A stretch of DNA of 64,000 nt, from positions 1 to 64,000 of the forward strand of contig JAIBBG010000010.1 of assembly GCA_019694805.1 (NCBI GenBank). The letters run 5' to 3'. Below, in pieces: positions 54,080 through 63,656 of this stretch. The translations under genes and the position numbers were made by a program. The notes beneath the pieces were generated by a model. That model did no database searches. It had not been told where the DNA came from and was given only the letters and a program-made list of their open reading frames with translations. Within the stretch, counting starts at the first letter, position 1, and each line of letters opens with the position of its first letter. The stretch comes from Flavobacteriales bacterium. Lineage in GTDB: Bacteria > Bacteroidota > Bacteroidia > Flavobacteriales_D > Sanyastnellaceae.

Positions 54080-54883
54080 CTAAAAAAACCGCCCAACCAC
54101 TTCAATCATTTGATGATGAATTCTACCGTTGGTGCAAATGAGGTCTTCGCCGAAGATGGGATTGTTGGCACCATTGAATTCGGTGACAAGTCCGCCGGCT
54201 TCGCGGATGATGATGGTACCCGCTGCGACATCCCATGGATTGAGTCCGTATTCATAAAAGCCTTCGAATCTGCCGATGGCTGTCCAGGCCATGTCCAGTG
54301 CAGCACTGCCGAGTCGGCGCATGCCGCGGGTGCTGCGCATCAATTCGCGGAAGAGGGCAATGTATTGCTGCTCGCGACCAAAGTCATCATAGGGAAACCC
54401 GGTGGCCAGCAACGCTTGTTCGAGTTTGTCGATTCCTGAAACCTTTATTCGATGTTGATTCATGAATGCCCCGCCTCCCTGATAAGCAGAATAACATTCG
54501 TTGCTGCTGGGATCGAAGATCACTCCGGACAAGGGAATGGTGCCCGCACACAAAGCCACGCTGGTGCACCATACTGGTACGCCATGCACAAAATTGGTGG
54601 TACCATCCAATGGATCGATCACCCAATTGAGCCCTGAGGCTGATCTTTCTCCGGTACCTTCTTCAGCTACGAATCCTGCCTCGGGAACGAGCTTGTGCAA
54701 GGCTTCTACAAATCGACGCTCGCTTTCTTTGTCTACTACGGTCACCAGGTTGTTGGTGGTTTTGATCTCAACATTGCCCTCGTGAATGTGGGTTTGTTCC
54801 TTCATCCAGTTGCCGGTTTCTACGCTGATTTCTACCAGCTTTGCCGTGATATCGGCCAATTCGTTTTGGTTAAATTCTTTCAC
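54080..54883 (-). CDS. suhB: Inositol-1-monophosphatase family protein
   Basis: The 267-residue Mg2+-dependent phosphatase has VAEEGTGER (metal-binding Glu), the signature WVIDPLDGTTNFVHG near residue 81 and WDVAAGTIIIREAGG near residue 213. Length fits SuhB/IMPase. The frame begins with GTG at 54883, which is the only start before MKEQT; a TATCTTTA box lies just upstream on the minus strand. Divergent from the GT-C-like gene at 54948 with a 64-base gap. Substrate within the family is uncertain. Confidence 0.93.
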   Translation of the reverse strand: MKEFNQNELADITAKLVEISVETGNWMKEQTHIHEGNVEIKTTNNLVTVVDKESERRFVEALHKLVPEAGFVAEEGTGERSASGLNWVIDPLDGTTNFVHGVPVWCTSVALCAGTIPLSGVIFDPSSNECYSAYQGGGAFMNQHRIKVSGIDKLEQALLATGFPYDDFGREQQYIALFRELMRSTRGMRRLGSAALDMAWTAIGRFEGFYEYGLNPWDVAAGTIIIREAGGLVTEFNGANNPIFGEDLICTNGRIHHQMIEVVGRFF

Positions 54884-54908
54884 GGGTTAAAGATATTGTC
54901 ATGATTGG

Positions 54909-54939
54909 TTTGCACGTGCTGTCCAGTCCACGATATTTG
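54909..54939 (+). promoter_or_regulatory. Promoter of the GT-C-like/GT2 operon
   Basis: TTTG (54909-54912), a 19-base spacer and GATATTTG (54932-54939), one mismatch from TAnnTTTG. The -7 box ends 8 bases before ATG 54948, implying a very short leader. Confidence 0.6.
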
Positions 54940-54947
54940 ACCCGTGA

Positions 54948-57236
54948 ATGAAAAGCCCTGTTGGCTTTGATCATGTAAGCCCCAAACTTTTGAAGGACCG
55001 TTATCTCTGGATTACTTTTTTCATTACCCTTCTGCTGTGCCTGCTGGCATTCGGCGAGGTGATGCGTTCGCCGGATGATTATCTCTTTAGCACCGATGGC
55101 GATGGACTTCAGACTTACTACCAGAGCATTTACCATGTGAAATACGACTCTACCTATATGCATCAGCAGGGGTTGAACTATCCGCATGGCGAAAATATTT
55201 TTTTTACCGGTGGTCAGCCTCTCGCCACCAATGTGGTGAAGTTTATTCAGCCGGTCATCGACCTGACAGATCACATGGTGGGCATCACCAACTGGCTTAT
55301 GATTTTCAGCGTGCTGATTTGTCCACTCTTTCTCTATCTCATCTTGAAAGACTTGGGCATGAAACCACTGGTGAGTATACTCTTCACCATTGGCATCACT
55401 TTTCTTTCACAACAATGGGAAAGGTTTGGCGGACACTATCCACTGGCATGGCTCTATGCTGTGCCGGGAATGATCTGGTTATTGATGAAATACCATCAGT
55501 CCGGTGCGTGGAAGTGGACATGGATCATTGCTGGATATCTCACTTTCCTCATCCTGGCTCATATTTATTATTTGGTGTTTTTCGCCGTGATCGCCGCTGG
55601 ATTTTGGATGGCTTTTGCATTGTTCAATGCGCAACGCACGCAGTCAATCTGGAAGATTACTTTACAAACGGGACTGCAAATTGTATTGCCTTTTTTACTG
55701 TTGCAATGGCTCATGCATACTGGCGCGGAGGTGACGGATCGCACCCGAATTCCATGGGGATTTATGGTTTATCGTTCAGCATGGGGTGGTTATCTCTTTC
55801 CTTATGGTATGTGGTACGAACATCTATTCACCGCATTGAAACCTAAAAACGGCGTAGAGTGGGAGGGATTGGCTTACGTCGGTGGATCGGTGATCCTCAT
55901 GTTTGTATTCCTGCTATTCAAATCCATTTTCCGTTGGAAGAAAACCATCCTTCATTTTTCCTCCCATGAAAATCGAATCTATCTCGCGCTGGCTATTTCG
56001 GCGATGTTATGTATCGCCGTGTCTTTCGCTTTCCCATTTAATTATGGATTGGAAAAATTGCTTTACAAATTGGGACCCGTTCAACAATTCCGCGGTATTG
56101 GAAGATTCGCTTTTGTCGCTTTTTACCTCATTGAAATAGGCGTGATCGGTATGTTCTTCCGGTTGTTTCGTGAAAGCAAATACACCACGTGGATATTGGC
56201 AAGTCTGTTTGCTCTGCTTATGTTGAGTGAAGCTGGAACACGCCTGCACCGCGCCGCAGCGGGTATGAGGCATGAACGTGGAATGATGTTGCGCAATACA
56301 CAACCATTGCCCGGTGCAATCGATGTTTCCAGTTACCAGGCCATTTTGCCATTTCCATTTTTCCATATAGGATCGGAAAATGTTGGAGCCGATGCACCAT
56401 CGTCGATGAAAAATTTTGTCTACGATCTTTCACTCAGAACAGGACTGCCATCCTTTGCGGCATCCATGTCGAGAACATCTATTTCGCAATCATTCGATCA
56501 ATTGGCATTGGCACAGGAAGTCATGCAAATGCCTGATGTCCTATATCGACTCGATGATGACAAAGCCATTTTGGTAGTGTGCGATACACAAACCATGTTG
56601 CCACATCAAAAGGAATTGATCAAACATTGTCCACACCTGTTCGATGAAAATGGATACGCCTTCTACCGACTTGAACTCGACGAGAGGATGGTAATGCACA
56701 ATGCTTATGAGTGGGTATTGCTGAAGCATCAACTCGAGTTGATTGAAATGGACACCGATGAATTGTATCCTGCGGGTGAACAAACTTGGACCGTGCAGAA
56801 AGATGCCGATGTTTATAGAGAAGACAGCCTTTATGAATCCACGTTTGAATTTCATTGGATGAGATGGAAAGAACTCGACGTGAAGCCTACATGGCGTGGA
56901 CGTGATGTCGTGATTTCTTTTTATGTGGAAAATTTCCGTCAGGATTTATTACCACGAACAGTGCTCGAAGTGGTGCAAAAACAAGGCGAAAAGACCACAG
57001 GATATTTCACAGAATTCATCGGCAAACGATTTGTGGCTATGCATGGCCAAGATGCTTTGATAGAATGCACGATTCCTGTCGATAGCACATCTGAAAAACT
57101 TGTTCTTTCCTTTGAAAACAAATTGATTACAGGTCAGCAAATCCGTTGTCGTGATCTTCAGATTTGTCCTGAAGGTGTGGATTGCCTCATATTGCGGGGC
57201 GAAAAGCGATTCCTGAACAACAGGAACTACCAATAG
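54948..57236 (+). CDS. Polytopic membrane protein, GT-C glycosyltransferase-like
   Basis: The 762-residue protein has about ten membrane helices in the first ~470 residues and a ~290-residue soluble C-terminal domain. The first loop after helix 1 carries acidic STDGDGLQTYY and later YPHGENIFFTGGQP, an arrangement like the catalytic loop of GT-C enzymes that use lipid-linked sugars. I do not recognise a specific family. The downstream gene encodes a GT2 glycosyltransferase starting 5 bases after this stop, which fits a polyprenyl-sugar donor plus transferase pair. Gene call firm; activity is inference. Confidence 0.8.
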   Translation: MKSPVGFDHVSPKLLKDRYLWITFFITLLLCLLAFGEVMRSPDDYLFSTDGDGLQTYYQSIYHVKYDSTYMHQQGLNYPHGENIFFTGGQPLATNVVKFIQPVIDLTDHMVGITNWLMIFSVLICPLFLYLILKDLGMKPLVSILFTIGITFLSQQWERFGGHYPLAWLYAVPGMIWLLMKYHQSGAWKWTWIIAGYLTFLILAHIYYLVFFAVIAAGFWMAFALFNAQRTQSIWKITLQTGLQIVLPFLLLQWLMHTGAEVTDRTRIPWGFMVYRSAWGGYLFPYGMWYEHLFTALKPKNGVEWEGLAYVGGSVILMFVFLLFKSIFRWKKTILHFSSHENRIYLALAISAMLCIAVSFAFPFNYGLEKLLYKLGPVQQFRGIGRFAFVAFYLIEIGVIGMFFRLFRESKYTTWILASLFALLMLSEAGTRLHRAAAGMRHERGMMLRNTQPLPGAIDVSSYQAILPFPFFHIGSENVGADAPSSMKNFVYDLSLRTGLPSFAASMSRTSISQSFDQLALAQEVMQMPDVLYRLDDDKAILVVCDTQTMLPHQKELIKHCPHLFDENGYAFYRLELDERMVMHNAYEWVLLKHQLELIEMDTDELYPAGEQTWTVQKDADVYREDSLYESTFEFHWMRWKELDVKPTWRGRDVVISFYVENFRQDLLPRTVLEVVQKQGEKTTGYFTEFIGKRFVAMHGQDALIECTIPVDSTSEKLVLSFENKLITGQQIRCRDLQICPEGVDCLILRGEKRFLNNRNYQ

Positions 57237-57241
57237 GCCAG

Positions 57242-57931
57242 GTGAAATTCAGTCTGATCATTCCAAGTTATAACAATGCCGGGGAGCTCATGCGAGAGTT
57301 GCCGGGGCTGATCAGTTATTTCCAATCGAAACAATACGATGCAGAGGTGATCATCGTGAATGATGGTTCAACACAAACTTCGTCGTTACAAGAGTTTTGT
57401 TCTCAAAATGGATTTCAGTTGATTCATCATAAAACCAATCAGGGTAAAGGCGCTTCCGTTCGCACAGGCATGATGAGTGCATCGTCGGCTGTTCGCATTT
57501 TCACCGATGCTGATATTCCTTTTCAATACCACATTTTCGACGACATCCTCCAGCGGTTCAATCAACCCGGCGTGAAAATCGTATGTGGGGATCGTCGCAA
57601 ATCGGATTATTTCCGCAGAACACCGTTGATTCGAAGAATGGGAAGCGGTGTATTCTCCTGGTTGGTGAATGTGATCATGTTGCGAAATATGGGCGACACC
57701 CAATGTGGTATCAAGGCCTTCAGGCAAGATGTGATCGCACAGGTATTCGGACAATCACACCTCAATGGATTTGCCGCCGATATCGAATGGCTTTACCGAG
57801 CCCATCTTGCCAAGGTAAAAATCGAATGGGTCAATGCTGAGTTTCGCAATGCGGGCGAAAGTTCCGTGGTCTTCTGGAAACAGGCGTTGAAGATGTTTAA
57901 AGATCTTATCATACTCAGAATCAAGGGCTGA
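57242..57931 (+). CDS. GT2 family glycosyltransferase (polyprenyl-phosphate sugar synthase-like)
   Basis: The 229-residue GT-A enzyme opens FSLIIPSYNNAGELM and shows VIIVNDGSTQ, NQGKGASVRTGM, FTDADIPF (DxD-type metal site) and DTQCGIKAFRQD, the last typical of dolichyl-/undecaprenyl-phosphate sugar synthases. No C-terminal membrane helices are present. I start at GTG 57242, five bases after the upstream stop; a longer frame from TTG 57182 would overlap the upstream gene and add an unrelated leader. Likely makes the lipid-linked sugar used by the upstream membrane protein (inference). Confidence 0.88.
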   Translation: MKFSLIIPSYNNAGELMRELPGLISYFQSKQYDAEVIIVNDGSTQTSSLQEFCSQNGFQLIHHKTNQGKGASVRTGMMSASSAVRIFTDADIPFQYHIFDDILQRFNQPGVKIVCGDRRKSDYFRRTPLIRRMGSGVFSWLVNVIMLRNMGDTQCGIKAFRQDVIAQVFGQSHLNGFAADIEWLYRAHLAKVKIEWVNAEFRNAGESSVVFWKQALKMFKDLIILRIKG

Positions 57932-58081
57932 AAACTGGTTTATCCATGTAGGATTGTTCATTGGTTTCGAAAGCCAATGATCTTTCTTCTGATTAATCTC
58001 ACTTTCTTTGAAAAACACACAACCGGGATAGCCTATTTACCGTACAAGCCCCCGGTGTTTTTTAACAACAACAAAACTTCT

Positions 58082-58765
58082 ATGAAGAAAATCTTTTTCG
58101 CAGCGCTCATGATCTTGAGCGCATTGTACTCACGTTCACAAAGTGATTCAGTTTATGTTGATCTGGGCATCAACTCTATCCGATTGATCAACCTCGGATT
58201 GGGTGCGCAAAATGTCAATCCGGATGTATGGAATCCATATCTCCTGACTGTAGACATTCACTATAGGAGATTAGGACTTCGTGCCGGTATTGGACATACA
58301 TCGCATGGTAAAACAGAATTGCCGGTAGATGCCAATGGCATGTCCAAAACGGAATCAGACACCTTGCGTACTGATTTGAGGTTTGGGTTGAATTGGGAAA
58401 TAGCCCTCGCATCCAAATGGACATTCAAAGTTGGAGCAGATTATTACACGGCCAATGCTGAGAATACATTCATCTCAAAATACGTGAATGAGGCAGATGA
58501 AACCATTGAGACCAATCGCAAGAAGATTTACAAAGAGTCCGGATTTTCTCCTTTTCTCTACGTGCAATATCACATCACACCAAGGGTTAGTCTCGGCACT
58601 GAATTGTTGTGGAGATTTGGAACTTACACTGCTGAAGATGGCGAAGTGAGTAGCATCAAGCCTGAAGGTGGCGACGCGGTGGTTACAGACATCACCAGAA
58701 AGTATGAAGGAACCAAGCGCGGAATCATGGCGCCAACGGCATTATTCCTTAATTTTAGGTTCTGA
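58082..58765 (+). CDS. Outer-membrane beta-barrel protein of unknown function
   Basis: The 227-residue exported protein has a signal peptide (MKKIFFAALMILSALYSRSQ) and alternating amphipathic strands (LLTVDIHYRRLGLRAGIGH, WTFKVGADYYT, VSLGTELLWRFG) ending in the barrel-type C-terminal Phe (ALFLNFRF). I chose ATG 58082; a longer frame from 57977 lacks a signal at its start. The haem peroxidase lipoprotein begins 8 bases after the stop, so the two form an operon and probably act together in the envelope. Confidence 0.85.
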   Translation: MKKIFFAALMILSALYSRSQSDSVYVDLGINSIRLINLGLGAQNVNPDVWNPYLLTVDIHYRRLGLRAGIGHTSHGKTELPVDANGMSKTESDTLRTDLRFGLNWEIALASKWTFKVGADYYTANAENTFISKYVNEADETIETNRKKIYKESGFSPFLYVQYHITPRVSLGTELLWRFGTYTAEDGEVSSIKPEGGDAVVTDITRKYEGTKRGIMAPTALFLNFRF

Positions 58766-58773
58766 AAAACGAG

Positions 58774-59976
58774 ATGAAGATGGTCAACAGATGGAGTTTA
58801 GCAACGGTTGTGATTTTGCTTGGGGTCATTTCATTTAACTCATGCAAAAAGACGGATGATATCCAACCGCGTAAACGTCTTCCGGTATTGCCAGATGAAC
58901 CATACGATTATGCCACTCCGCCGAATGAAACATTTTTTGTTCCATTCGGAGATTCTGTGATCGACAATGATGTTGCGACTTTAGGTCGTGTCTTGTTTTA
59001 TGATGTCAGCCTTTCACGCAACAACCGCGTTAGTTGCGGAACTTGCCACCGACAGATCAATGGTTTTGCTGATAACAGAGCTTTCTCGAACGGACTTTTG
59101 GATTCGCTCACCGGTCGTAATACCCAAACGATCGTGAATACTGGAACACAAGTAGGTTTCTTTTGGGACCTGCGTGAGTCGACACTCGATCACATGGTAC
59201 TGCAGCCTATTGCCAATCACATTGAGATGGGTATTGCTGACACGCTTTATATGGAGGACAAAGTGAGAAAGATCGATTACTATCCTCCTTTGTTTGTGAA
59301 AGCATTTGGAAGTGAAGAGGTGACATCTAAAAAAATCGGTAGAGCCATTGCACAATTTGTCAAGTCTATTGTGTCTGTGAGCACCAAATATGATGAAGGA
59401 AGGATGATGCAAGTGAATCCGGTTTCCAATCAAAGTAATCTTGTAGACTTCGCCAATTACAATGAGATGGAAAATCTCGGTAAACATCTTTTCTTCCGAA
59501 AATTTGCTTGCTCACAATGTCATGGTGGTGTGAATCTCGATGGAAGTTTATCAGCTCCGAAGAACATTGGACTCGAAGTGGATTATGTCGACAATGGCAT
59601 GCCTGGTGTTGATGAGTTCGGTGTAAAACGAGATGGTTTCTTTAAAACACCGTCGCTCAGAAATGTTGCACTGACTGCGCCTTACATGCACAACGGGGTA
59701 TTCAATACATTGGAAGAAGTGATTGAGTTTTACAACAGTGGCATACAACCACATCCACAACTGTCGCAAGAGTTGCGTGTGCGAGAACAAGGCGGACTCA
59801 CACCTGAACACCTCGGACCAGTCATTGATTTCAATCTGGTTCCTTTGAATCAGGGAACATTGCCACAAAAGATGTTCATGACCGCACAGGAAAAAGCTGC
59901 GCTCGTTGCTTTCTTAAAAACCCTTACCGATTATGAGGTATTGACGGATCCGAAATTTTCCGATCCATTCAAATAA
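58774..59976 (+). CDS. Di-haem cytochrome c peroxidase (CCP/MauG family) lipoprotein
   Basis: The 400-residue periplasmic-side lipoprotein has a signal ending FNSC (Cys25). Two haem c sites are CGTCH near residue 90 and CSQCH near residue 248, with GRVLFYDVSLS before the first and the distal-ligand segment PYMHNGVF near 307 after the second. CCP/MauG proteins reduce peroxide or oxidise a partner; lipid anchoring and pairing with a small barrel protein suggest an envelope redox function. Overall length and spacing are normal. Convergent with metF one base away. Confidence 0.93.
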   Translation: MKMVNRWSLATVVILLGVISFNSCKKTDDIQPRKRLPVLPDEPYDYATPPNETFFVPFGDSVIDNDVATLGRVLFYDVSLSRNNRVSCGTCHRQINGFADNRAFSNGLLDSLTGRNTQTIVNTGTQVGFFWDLRESTLDHMVLQPIANHIEMGIADTLYMEDKVRKIDYYPPLFVKAFGSEEVTSKKIGRAIAQFVKSIVSVSTKYDEGRMMQVNPVSNQSNLVDFANYNEMENLGKHLFFRKFACSQCHGGVNLDGSLSAPKNIGLEVDYVDNGMPGVDEFGVKRDGFFKTPSLRNVALTAPYMHNGVFNTLEEVIEFYNSGIQPHPQLSQELRVREQGGLTPEHLGPVIDFNLVPLNQGTLPQKMFMTAQEKAALVAFLKTLTDYEVLTDPKFSDPFK

Positions 59977-60930
59977 TCAGAACACGGCTTTGGCAATTTC
60001 TTTCGTGCTTTTCGCTTTACCCATGGTGTAATAGTGGAGCACCGGTACACCTGATTTCATCAATTCTTTGGATTGTTGAATGCACCATTCCACCCCAATT
60101 TTTCTCACCTCTTCATCAGACTTCGCTTTCTCAACCATTTGAACCAATTCATCCGGTAGGTTGATGTGAAAATGATGAGGGATCACATTCAGTTGAGAAC
60201 GCGTAGCCAGTGGTTTCAATCCGGGAATGATGGGCACATTTATTCCGGCTTCTTTGCATTCATCGACGAACCTGAAGAACGCACGATTATCATAAAACAT
60301 TTGAGTAACGATATACTCAGCACCCGCGTCAATTTTAGCTTTGAGATAACGCAAATCAGATTTTCTGTTGGGCGCTTCGAAGTGTTTTTCAGGATAACCG
60401 GCAACACCGATGCAGAAATTTGTTTTCTGAACATCATTTAAATCCGCATCTAAATATTCGCCTTTGTTCATGGCAACGACCTGTTTCACCAGATCAACGG
60501 CGTATGCATGACCTTCAGGTTCAGGTTTGAATCGGCCTTCGCTTTTGATTGGATCGCCGCGAAGCACAAGAACATTATCCAGCCCAACAAAATTCAAATC
60601 GATCAACGCATCTTCCGTATCCTGTTTGGAAAAACCACCACAGATGATGTGCGGAACAGTGTCCACTTTATAGCGGTTGCTGATGGCAGCACAAATACCT
60701 ACCGTGCCCGGACGTTTGCGCACCACTTGTTTTTCAAGTAGTCCATTGCCGGCATCGCGAAACACATATTCCTCGCGGTGATAGGTAACATCCACAAATG
60801 CAGGAGAAAAATCCATCAATTCATCCATAGTTTGAAAAATGGAATTGATGTTTTGTCCTTTTAATGGAGGAAGGATCTCAATGGAAAAAAGAGTTGACTT
60901 GGCTTTTGAAATATGTTCTGTGACTTTCAT
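59977..60930 (-). CDS. metF: Methylenetetrahydrofolate reductase
   Basis: The 317-residue flavoprotein reduces 5,10-methylene-THF to 5-methyl-THF, the methyl donor for methionine synthase. Seen are SIEILPP at the N-terminus (catalytic Glu), VDVTYHRE, LVLRGDP (FAD/folate motif), IGVAGYPEKH and YIVTQMFYDN. It follows metH by 21 bases, completing a methionine unit. The stop abuts the convergent peroxidase gene with no spacer. Confidence 0.97.
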   Translation of the reverse strand: MKVTEHISKAKSTLFSIEILPPLKGQNINSIFQTMDELMDFSPAFVDVTYHREEYVFRDAGNGLLEKQVVRKRPGTVGICAAISNRYKVDTVPHIICGGFSKQDTEDALIDLNFVGLDNVLVLRGDPIKSEGRFKPEPEGHAYAVDLVKQVVAMNKGEYLDADLNDVQKTNFCIGVAGYPEKHFEAPNRKSDLRYLKAKIDAGAEYIVTQMFYDNRAFFRFVDECKEAGINVPIIPGLKPLATRSQLNVIPHHFHINLPDELVQMVEKAKSDEEVRKIGVEWCIQQSKELMKSGVPVLHYYTMGKAKSTKEIAKAVF

Positions 60931-60951
60931 ATACAGTATTCAAATTTTTAT

Positions 60952-63645
60952 TCAGATTAAAACGGGTGATAACCATCTTTCCGCTTCATCGCGGCTGATG
61001 CCTCTTCTTCTTGCGTAATCGGTAAGTTGATCTTCGGCAATTTTTCCCAGACCAAAATATTTCGCTTGTGGATGTGCGAAGTAATAACCGCTTACAGCAG
61101 CAGCGGGGAACATTGCGAGCGAATCAGTGAGATGCAATCCAATATTTTTTTCGACATCCAGCAATCTCCAAATGGTCTTTTTTTCGAGGTGATCCGGACA
61201 TGCAGGATATCCTGGCGCTGGTCTGATGCCGCGGTATTTTTCTGCAATCAAATCATCAGATTGTAGATTTTCATCTGATGCATAACCCCAAATTTGAGTG
61301 CGTATTTTATGATGCATGTATTCTGCAAGGGCTTCAGCAAAACGATCGGCCAATGCTTTCACCAGAATAGCAGAATAGTCATCGTGATCCGCTTCGAATT
61401 TTTTCACCAATTCATCCTGACCAAATCCGGCGCAAACGGCGAAACAACCGACATAGTCTTGTAGCCCCGATTCAATCGGAGCGATAAAATCCGACAAGGC
61501 AAGATTGGGTTGACCCGCTGCTTTTTGAATCTGCTGACGAAGTGTGATGAAGGTTTCTTCACCATGTTCCGTTTGCAGTATGATATCGTCACCAACGGCG
61601 TTCGCAGGAAAGATGCCAGTGACCGCTTTGGCATGCAAGAGTTTTTCATCCACCAATCGCTTCAGCATGCTTTGCGCATCGTGGTAAAGTTGTGAGGCTT
61701 GTTCTCCCACAACTTCATCTTTCAGAATGGCGGGAAATCTTCCTGCCAATTCCCATGATTGGAAAAACGGTGTCCAGTCGATGAAAGGAACAAGTTCTTC
61801 GAGTGCGATCTGATCATGTACCATTACACCCAGCTGTTGAGGATGAGCAATGGTATCTGAGTCGAATGTCGCCTTCAATGCATGTTGTCGTGCATCAGCA
61901 ATGGATAACATCGATTTCGCATGCTGGTGTGCTGCATAGTTGATTCTGACTTGTTCGTATTCCGCACGGGTAGTGGCAATGTATTGTTCGCTTTGTTCTT
62001 GACTGAGGAGGTTGCTCACCACAGTCACAGCGCGACTCGCATCCAATACATGCACGACAGGATGATCGTAATGCGGCTCAATCTTCACGGCGGTATGCAC
62101 GCGAGAAGTGGTGGCACCACCGATGAGCAATGGAATGTTCATGCCACGGCGTTTCATCTCCTTGGCCACATGAATCATTTCATCCAAAGAAGGAGTGATC
62201 AATCCTGAAAGCCCAATGGCATCGACATTTTCCGCTATGGCAGTATCGAGAATTTTATCGGCAGCAACCATCACTCCGAGATCGATGATCTCATAATTGT
62301 TGCAAGCCAATACAACACCAACGATGTTTTTTCCGATATCGTGAACATCACCTTTCACGGTGGCGAGCAAAACTTTACCTGCACCTTGCGAAACCGATTG
62401 TTGTTTTTCTGCTTCGAGATAAGGTTGCAAATAGGCAACGGCTTTTTTCATGACACGTGCGCTTTTCACCACCTGTGGAAGAAACATTTTTCCACTTCCG
62501 AATAGATCACCCACTATGCTCATGCCGGCCATCAATGGACCTTCAATCACATACAATGGTCTTCCGTATTTCACCCTTGCTTCTTCTGTATCTTCATCTA
62601 TGAAATCGATGATACCTTTCACGAGTGCATGTGCCAAGCGATTTTCAACGGTGTCATTGCGCCAAGTCAAATCCTGCTTGTTTTCTTTTTTCGCTGAAGC
62701 TTTGTTTTTTTCTGCGAAGTCGAGCAAACGTTCCGTAGCGTCAGCGCGGCGATTGAGCACCACATCCTCGACGAGTTCGAGGAGGTCTTTGGGAATTTCA
62801 TCGTACACCTCCAATTGAGAAGGATTCACAATCCCCATGTCTAAACCATGGCGGATACCATGATATAGAAACACAGAATGAATCGCTTCACGCACGCGGT
62901 TGTTACCACGGAAGCTAAAAGACACATTCGAAACACCACCGCTCACCAATGCGCCAGGCAGATGATTTTTGATCCATTGCGTAGCATGGAAGAAATGCAC
63001 GGCGTTATTGCGGTGTTCTTCCATACCGGTTCCCACAGGAAAAATATTCGGATCGAAAATGATGTCGTGTGGATTGAATCCTGCTTGTGTCGTCAGAATG
63101 CGATAAGCACGTTCACAAATTTCAATACGACGTTCATACGAATCAGCTTGTCCATGTTCATCAAAAGCCATCACGATAACCGCTGCACCATAACGTTTGA
63201 TCTTTTTTGCTTTTGCGAGAAAGTCAACCTCTCCTTCTTTCAGGGAGATTGAGTTCACCACACATTTTCCCTGTACACATTTTAAACCTGCTTCGATGAT
63301 TTCCCATTTCGAAGAATCGATCATCACCGGAATACGTGCAATATCAGGTTCACTGGCGATGAGGTTGAGGAATCGCGTCATGGCTTTTACACCATCGATC
63401 AATCCTTCATCCATATTCACGTCAAGAATCTGCGCACCACCTTCTACTTGTTCTTTGGCAATAAAAAGGGCCTCGTCAAATTTTTCTTCTTTGATGAGGT
63501 CGAGGAATTTTTTAGAACCTGTCACGTTACAACGTTCACCTACGTTGATGAAGTTGGAATCCGATGTGGCAATCAGCGGTTCGAGTCCTGAAAGCTTCAG
63601 TTTATAAGACTGACCTGTGGTTGTTTTTGTGTCTTCTGCAATCAT
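60952..63645 (-). CDS. metH: Methionine synthase, folate/cobalamin/activation modules (split MetH)
   Basis: The 897-residue protein has the methyl-THF (pterin-binding) domain at ~1-290 ([33 protein letters not shown]), the cap at ~330-440, the B12 domain at ~440-580 with [12 protein letters not shown] (cobalt-ligand His) and a C-terminal S-adenosylmethionine-dependent reactivation domain (~590-897, [29 protein letters not shown]). The N-terminal homocysteine-binding domain is absent because it is encoded by the preceding gene, 11 bases upstream. Together they rebuild full MetH. Confidence 0.96.
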   Translation of the reverse strand: MIAEDTKTTTGQSYKLKLSGLEPLIATSDSNFINVGERCNVTGSKKFLDLIKEEKFDEALFIAKEQVEGGAQILDVNMDEGLIDGVKAMTRFLNLIASEPDIARIPVMIDSSKWEIIEAGLKCVQGKCVVNSISLKEGEVDFLAKAKKIKRYGAAVIVMAFDEHGQADSYERRIEICERAYRILTTQAGFNPHDIIFDPNIFPVGTGMEEHRNNAVHFFHATQWIKNHLPGALVSGGVSNVSFSFRGNNRVREAIHSVFLYHGIRHGLDMGIVNPSQLEVYDEIPKDLLELVEDVVLNRRADATERLLDFAEKNKASAKKENKQDLTWRNDTVENRLAHALVKGIIDFIDEDTEEARVKYGRPLYVIEGPLMAGMSIVGDLFGSGKMFLPQVVKSARVMKKAVAYLQPYLEAEKQQSVSQGAGKVLLATVKGDVHDIGKNIVGVVLACNNYEIIDLGVMVAADKILDTAIAENVDAIGLSGLITPSLDEMIHVAKEMKRRGMNIPLLIGGATTSRVHTAVKIEPHYDHPVVHVLDASRAVTVVSNLLSQEQSEQYIATTRAEYEQVRINYAAHQHAKSMLSIADARQHALKATFDSDTIAHPQQLGVMVHDQIALEELVPFIDWTPFFQSWELAGRFPAILKDEVVGEQASQLYHDAQSMLKRLVDEKLLHAKAVTGIFPANAVGDDIILQTEHGEETFITLRQQIQKAAGQPNLALSDFIAPIESGLQDYVGCFAVCAGFGQDELVKKFEADHDDYSAILVKALADRFAEALAEYMHHKIRTQIWGYASDENLQSDDLIAEKYRGIRPAPGYPACPDHLEKKTIWRLLDVEKNIGLHLTDSLAMFPAAAVSGYYFAHPQAKYFGLGKIAEDQLTDYARRRGISRDEAERWLSPVLI

Positions 63646-63656
63646 ATCTTCCCAGT

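Noticed and set aside
57755-58018. 87-codon minus-strand frame at the GT2 3' end
   Set aside because: It is antisense to a clear glycosyltransferase gene.
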